The notes under the pieces: generated by a model
Seen by the model: the letters and a program-made list of their open reading frames with translations, nothing else
The model's database searches: none
What the model was told of the DNA's origin: nothing
In this document: in pieces, positions 5,684-7,519 of the stretch
How the letters are laid out: each line of letters begins with the position of its first letter
How positions within the stretch are numbered: position 1 is the first letter of the stretch
DNA from: Streptosporangiaceae bacterium
GTDB taxonomy: Bacteria > Actinomycetota > Actinomycetes > Streptosporangiales > Streptosporangiaceae
Length of the DNA stretch: 7,519 bases
Assembly: GCA_030045215.1 (NCBI GenBank)
Contig: JASIBJ010000335.1
Location: 1-7,519, forward strand
Direction: 5' to 3'
Translations under genes and position numbers: made by a program

Positions 5684-6825
5684 GGGGCGACCTCCAGGGC
5701 GTCGCGATCGGCTACGGCGGGCGTCAGCAGGCCGCGAGCACGCAGCACCGGCATGACACCCTCGCCGACCCGGTAGGCCTCCTCCAGGTGCGGATAGCCG
5801 GACAGGATGAACTCGTCGATGCCGAGCAGGTGATACTCAGCGATCCGGTCGGCCACCTCCTCGTGGCTGCCGACAAGCGCGGTCCCGGCGCCGCCCCGTA
5901 CGAGCCCGACGCCGGCCCAGAGGTTCGGGGAGATCTCCAGTGCGTCAGTCCGGCCGCCGTGCAGCGCCGTCATCCGTCGCTGGCCCTCCGACTGGGACGC
6001 CTTCTGGATGACCTGAGCGTGCTCGATGGCCGCCGGGCTGAGACCGTCAAGTAGCCGTTGGGCTTGCGCCCACGCCTCGGCGGCGGAATCCCGCGCGATC
6101 ACGTGCAGCCTGATGCCAAAGCGCAGCTCCCGCCCGGCTGCCTTGGCCCGCTTCCGCACCGCGTCGAGCTTTTCTGCTACCGCTGCCGGGGGCTCGCCCC
6201 AGGTCAGGTAGACGTCGGCCCGGGAGGCGGCGACGTCTAGTGCGGCCGCCGACGATCCGCCCAGGTAGATCGTGGGCCACTGCGGTGCCGGGACTATCTG
6301 CGCGCCGCGGACGTCGATGAACTCGCCGGTGAAATCGACCGGACGGCCGGACCAGAGTTCCCGCAGCACCTGGAGGAACTCACCGGCCCGCCGATAGCGG
6401 GCCTGCTTGTCGAGGTGGTCACCGTAGCGCCGCTGCTCGGCGTCGTCACCGCCGGTGACGACATTGAGCAGCAGGCGTCCGCGGGAGATGCGCTGATAAG
6501 TCGCAGCCATGTGCGCGGCTAGCGTCGGGGACAGCAGGCCCGGGCGGAAGGCCACGAGGAACTTGAACCGCTCCGTTACCTGGCTGAGCCCGGCGGTCAT
6601 GATCCAGGCGTCCTCGCACCACGAGCTCGCGGGCGTCAGGGCGCCGGCGAAACCGAGTTGCTCGGCCGACCGCGCGATCTGGCCGATGTAGCCGATGTCA
6701 GGAGCGCGCTCGGTGCCGCCGTTCTCGGTCACCCGGCTGCCGGCCACTCCCACGGCGTTGCCGAGGCTGAGATCCGTGCGCGAGTCGCCGTTAGTAGGCA
6801 GGAACCAGTGCAGGGTCACTCCCAT
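5680..6825 (-). CDS. ssuD: FMNH2-dependent alkanesulfonate monooxygenase (SsuD/MsuD-like, LLM family)
   Basis: This 381-residue luciferase-like monooxygenase would use FMNH2 and O2 to cleave the C-S bond of alkanesulfonates, giving an aldehyde and sulfite for sulfur assimilation in the cytosol. It matches E. coli SsuD throughout: LHWFLPTNGD (5-14), SSWCEDAW (67-74) with the active-site Cys70 (Cys54 in E. coli), FKFLVAFRPGLLSPTLAA (87-104), LNVVTGGD (120-127), YLTWGEPP (206-213), RFGIRLHVIARD (235-246) with Arg239 and His241 (Arg226 and His228), then LWAGVGLVRGGAGTALVG and SGYPHLEEAYRVGE, the latter holding the conserved Tyr. All key residues are present, so it should be active. Compared with E. 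coli it has about 16 extra residues at 15-42 and a shorter C-terminus. The start is ATG 6825 with AGGAGG (6836-6841) 10 nt upstream. It is the first gene of a three-gene operon. A methanesulfonate-preferring MsuD role cannot be excluded. Confidence 0.93.
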   Translation of the reverse strand: MGVTLHWFLPTNGDSRTDLSLGNAVGVAGSRVTENGGTERAPDIGYIGQIARSAEQLGFAGALTPASSWCEDAWIMTAGLSQVTERFKFLVAFRPGLLSPTLAAHMAATYQRISRGRLLLNVVTGGDDAEQRRYGDHLDKQARYRRAGEFLQVLRELWSGRPVDFTGEFIDVRGAQIVPAPQWPTIYLGGSSAAALDVAASRADVYLTWGEPPAAVAEKLDAVRKRAKAAGRELRFGIRLHVIARDSAAEAWAQAQRLLDGLSPAAIEHAQVIQKASQSEGQRRMTALHGGRTDALEISPNLWAGVGLVRGGAGTALVGSHEEVADRIAEYHLLGIDEFILSGYPHLEEAYRVGEGVMPVLRARGLLTPAVADRDALEVAP

Positions 6826-6835
6826 CGATACGTGC

Positions 6836-6841
6836 CCTCCT
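6836..6841 (-). promoter_or_regulatory. Ribosome binding site of ssuD
   Basis: The minus strand reads AGGAGG, 10 nt upstream of the ATG at 6825-6823. It is a full-consensus Shine-Dalgarno at slightly long spacing, supporting this start for the first gene of the sulfur operon. Confidence 0.7.
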
Positions 6842-6925
6842 CGGTCTGTCCTCGGCTCGTCGGTGTCCGCCGCGCCAGCATGCGAACTGACCGCGAGTCT
6901 CGTTCACTACCGATTCGTGTGCCCG

Positions 6926-6944
6926 TGATAAGTTATTCCTATCA
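6926..6944. promoter_or_regulatory. Imperfect inverted repeat over the -10 of the ssuD operon
   Basis: The plus strand reads TGATAAG, then TTATT, then CCTATCA. The arms pair at six of seven positions with a 5-nt spacer. The element overlaps the proposed -10 (6930-6935), as a repressor operator would. A sulfur-status regulator is the obvious candidate, but none is encoded in the window, so this rests on position and symmetry alone. Confidence 0.4.
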
Positions 6945-6958
6945 TGTCGGTCGGTAAA
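6930..6958 (-). promoter_or_regulatory. Probable promoter of the ssuD operon
   Basis: On the minus strand TTTACC (6958-6953) is followed by a 17-nt spacer and TAACTT (6935-6930), which fits the actinobacterial TANNNT -10. Transcription would start near 6923 and give a leader of about 100 nt before ssuD. The region is distinctly AT-rich against its surroundings. An inverted repeat overlaps the -10. Confidence 0.5.
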
Positions 6959-6989
6959 CCAGCAATTAGAATTAGGTCCACCGGCCTGA

Positions 6990-7022
6990 CCCTGCCGGCG
7001 GGCGAGGGGGCTGCCGGCAGGG
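6990..7022 (-). terminator. Strong hairpin after the NUDIX gene, probable terminator
   Basis: CCCTGCCGGC (6990-6999) and GCCGGCAGGG (7013-7022) are perfect 10-bp GC-rich arms around a 13-nt loop. The hairpin starts 25 bp past the NUDIX stop and lies before the ssuD operon promoter. There is no T-run after it on the minus strand, which is common among hairpin terminators in high-GC actinobacteria. It would insulate the sulfur operon from read-through. Confidence 0.6.
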
Positions 7023-7046
7023 AGGCGGGTGGCTGACCGGGGGCGA

Positions 7047-7519
7047 TCAGCGAATCCCGGCTACCGGACGCCCGTCCTCCAGGTAGAGCGCCGACCGAGC
7101 GGACAAGCCGACCCGGACCCGGCGGCTGACAGGCGGCCGCAGCAGCTCCAGGGCCCTGGGCGGGCGAACGAACTGGTACTCGGAGACCTCCTCGGGCTGA
7201 ACGGTGATCGCCGCGATCTGCTTGCCCGGCAGCCGTCCGCCGTCGAACAGGAACCGGATTCCACCAGGTCGTCCGGGCCGCGCGGGCCGGAAGTCTACGC
7301 ACGCCAGGCGCCCGCTGCGCAGATCGATCCCGGTCTCCTCGCGTACCTCGCGCTGGCATGCTTGCCACGGCGTCTCGCCATCAGCCTCCATAACGCCGCC
7401 GGGAATGGTCCACCCTGACTTGTACGTGGGCTTGAGGATCAAGAGCCGACCGGAGCGGTCGAAGATGAGGGCCCCGGCCGACACCGGGATCGCGGCGAGC
7501 GGGACCTCGGCCTGTGGTG
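7047..7519 (-). CDS. NUDIX hydrolase, 5' end probably outside the window
   Basis: NUDIX enzymes hydrolyse nucleoside diphosphates linked to another group, using a metal held by the Nudix box. Numbering from GTG 7484 (145 residues), the box is PGGVMEADGETPWQACQREV followed by REETGI (residues 28-53), with the catalytic REVREE at 45-50. The gap from Gly30 to Glu37 is six residues where the canonical box has five, a one-residue longer turn. Before it, LLILKPTYKSGWTIPGG (14-30) is typical of small actinobacterial NUDIX proteins. The frame stays open from GTG 7484 to the right edge, the upstream codons (AEVPLAAIP) have G or C at nearly every third position, and no Shine-Dalgarno precedes GTG 7484. 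I therefore think the true start lies beyond 7519. The substrate cannot be predicted. Confidence 0.85.
   Translation of the reverse strand, partial: PQAEVPLAAIPVSAGALIFDRSGRLLILKPTYKSGWTIPGGVMEADGETPWQACQREVREETGIDLRSGRLACVDFRPARPGRPGGIRFLFDGGRLPGKQIAAITVQPEEVSEYQFVRPPRALELLRPPVSRRVRVGLSARSALYLEDGRPVAGIR

Noticed and set aside
4829..5776. 315-codon plus-strand frame opposite the SfnB-like gene
   Set aside because: It is the antisense shadow of a conserved flavoprotein gene, with no motif of its own and no ribosome site or promoter.
6816..6881. A 21-codon minus-strand frame starting at ATG 6881, overlapping the ssuD start, as a possible sulfur-sensing leader peptide
   Set aside because: It contains no Cys codon, unlike the Cys-containing leader peptides found before some actinobacterial sulfur genes, and it has no Shine-Dalgarno. 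A second leader frame from GTG 6907 has one Cys but also no ribosome site.
1..7519. Mobile element, CRISPR array, tRNA or toxin-antitoxin signature
   Set aside because: I looked for terminal repeats, direct-repeat arrays, tRNA-like cloverleaf ends and short two-gene modules and saw none; the window reads as ordinary chromosomal metabolism genes.

Overview
The window is high-GC DNA (third codon positions almost all G or C) with frequent GTG starts, short intergenic gaps and one apparently leaderless gene. Together with the gene content (a secreted substrate-binding protein of an actinobacterial type, actinobacterial-style SsuD and SfnB-like enzymes) this points to an actinomycete chromosome. 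I cannot name the genus. There is no rRNA, tRNA, transposase, integrase, phage gene or CRISPR array, and base composition gives no sign of recent transfer.

Layout. (1) 1-731, minus: the N-terminal part of a secreted substrate-binding-like protein that runs off the left edge. (2) 956-1834, plus: a SpoU/TrmH-family RNA 2'-O-methyltransferase, divergent from the first gene across a 224-bp gap. Its 3' end overlaps that of the next gene by 83 bp, tail to tail. (3) 1752-3059, minus: a major facilitator efflux-type transporter. (4) 3060-3330: a regulatory gap with a cluster of TGACG/CGTCA half-sites, including an 18-bp perfect inverted repeat between the probable -35 and -10 of the transporter promoter. 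(5) 3331-3942, plus: a nitroreductase-family flavoprotein, probably leaderless. (6) 6825-3948, minus: a tight three-gene operon of an SsuD-like FMNH2-dependent alkanesulfonate monooxygenase, an SfnB/DszC-like acyl-CoA-dehydrogenase-fold flavoprotein and an HpaC-like flavin reductase. The junctions are a 4-nt overlap and a 2-nt gap. (7) 7519-7047, minus: a NUDIX hydrolase entering from the right edge, followed by a strong hairpin that separates it from the operon promoter.

How the genes work together. The clearest unit is the sulfur-scavenging operon. The flavin reductase would supply reduced flavin, and the two monooxygenase-type enzymes would use it to oxidise organosulfur compounds, with SsuD releasing sulfite from sulfonates. 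No ABC sulfonate importer is visible in the window, so uptake is unexplained. The transporter and nitroreductase flank a shared operator-rich gap and may be a small detoxification or efflux pair, but only the transporter promoter is clearly covered by the palindrome. The outer genes look like ordinary chromosomal neighbours. I find no convincing wholly new system. The most unusual items are the composition of the sulfur cassette and the half-site array.
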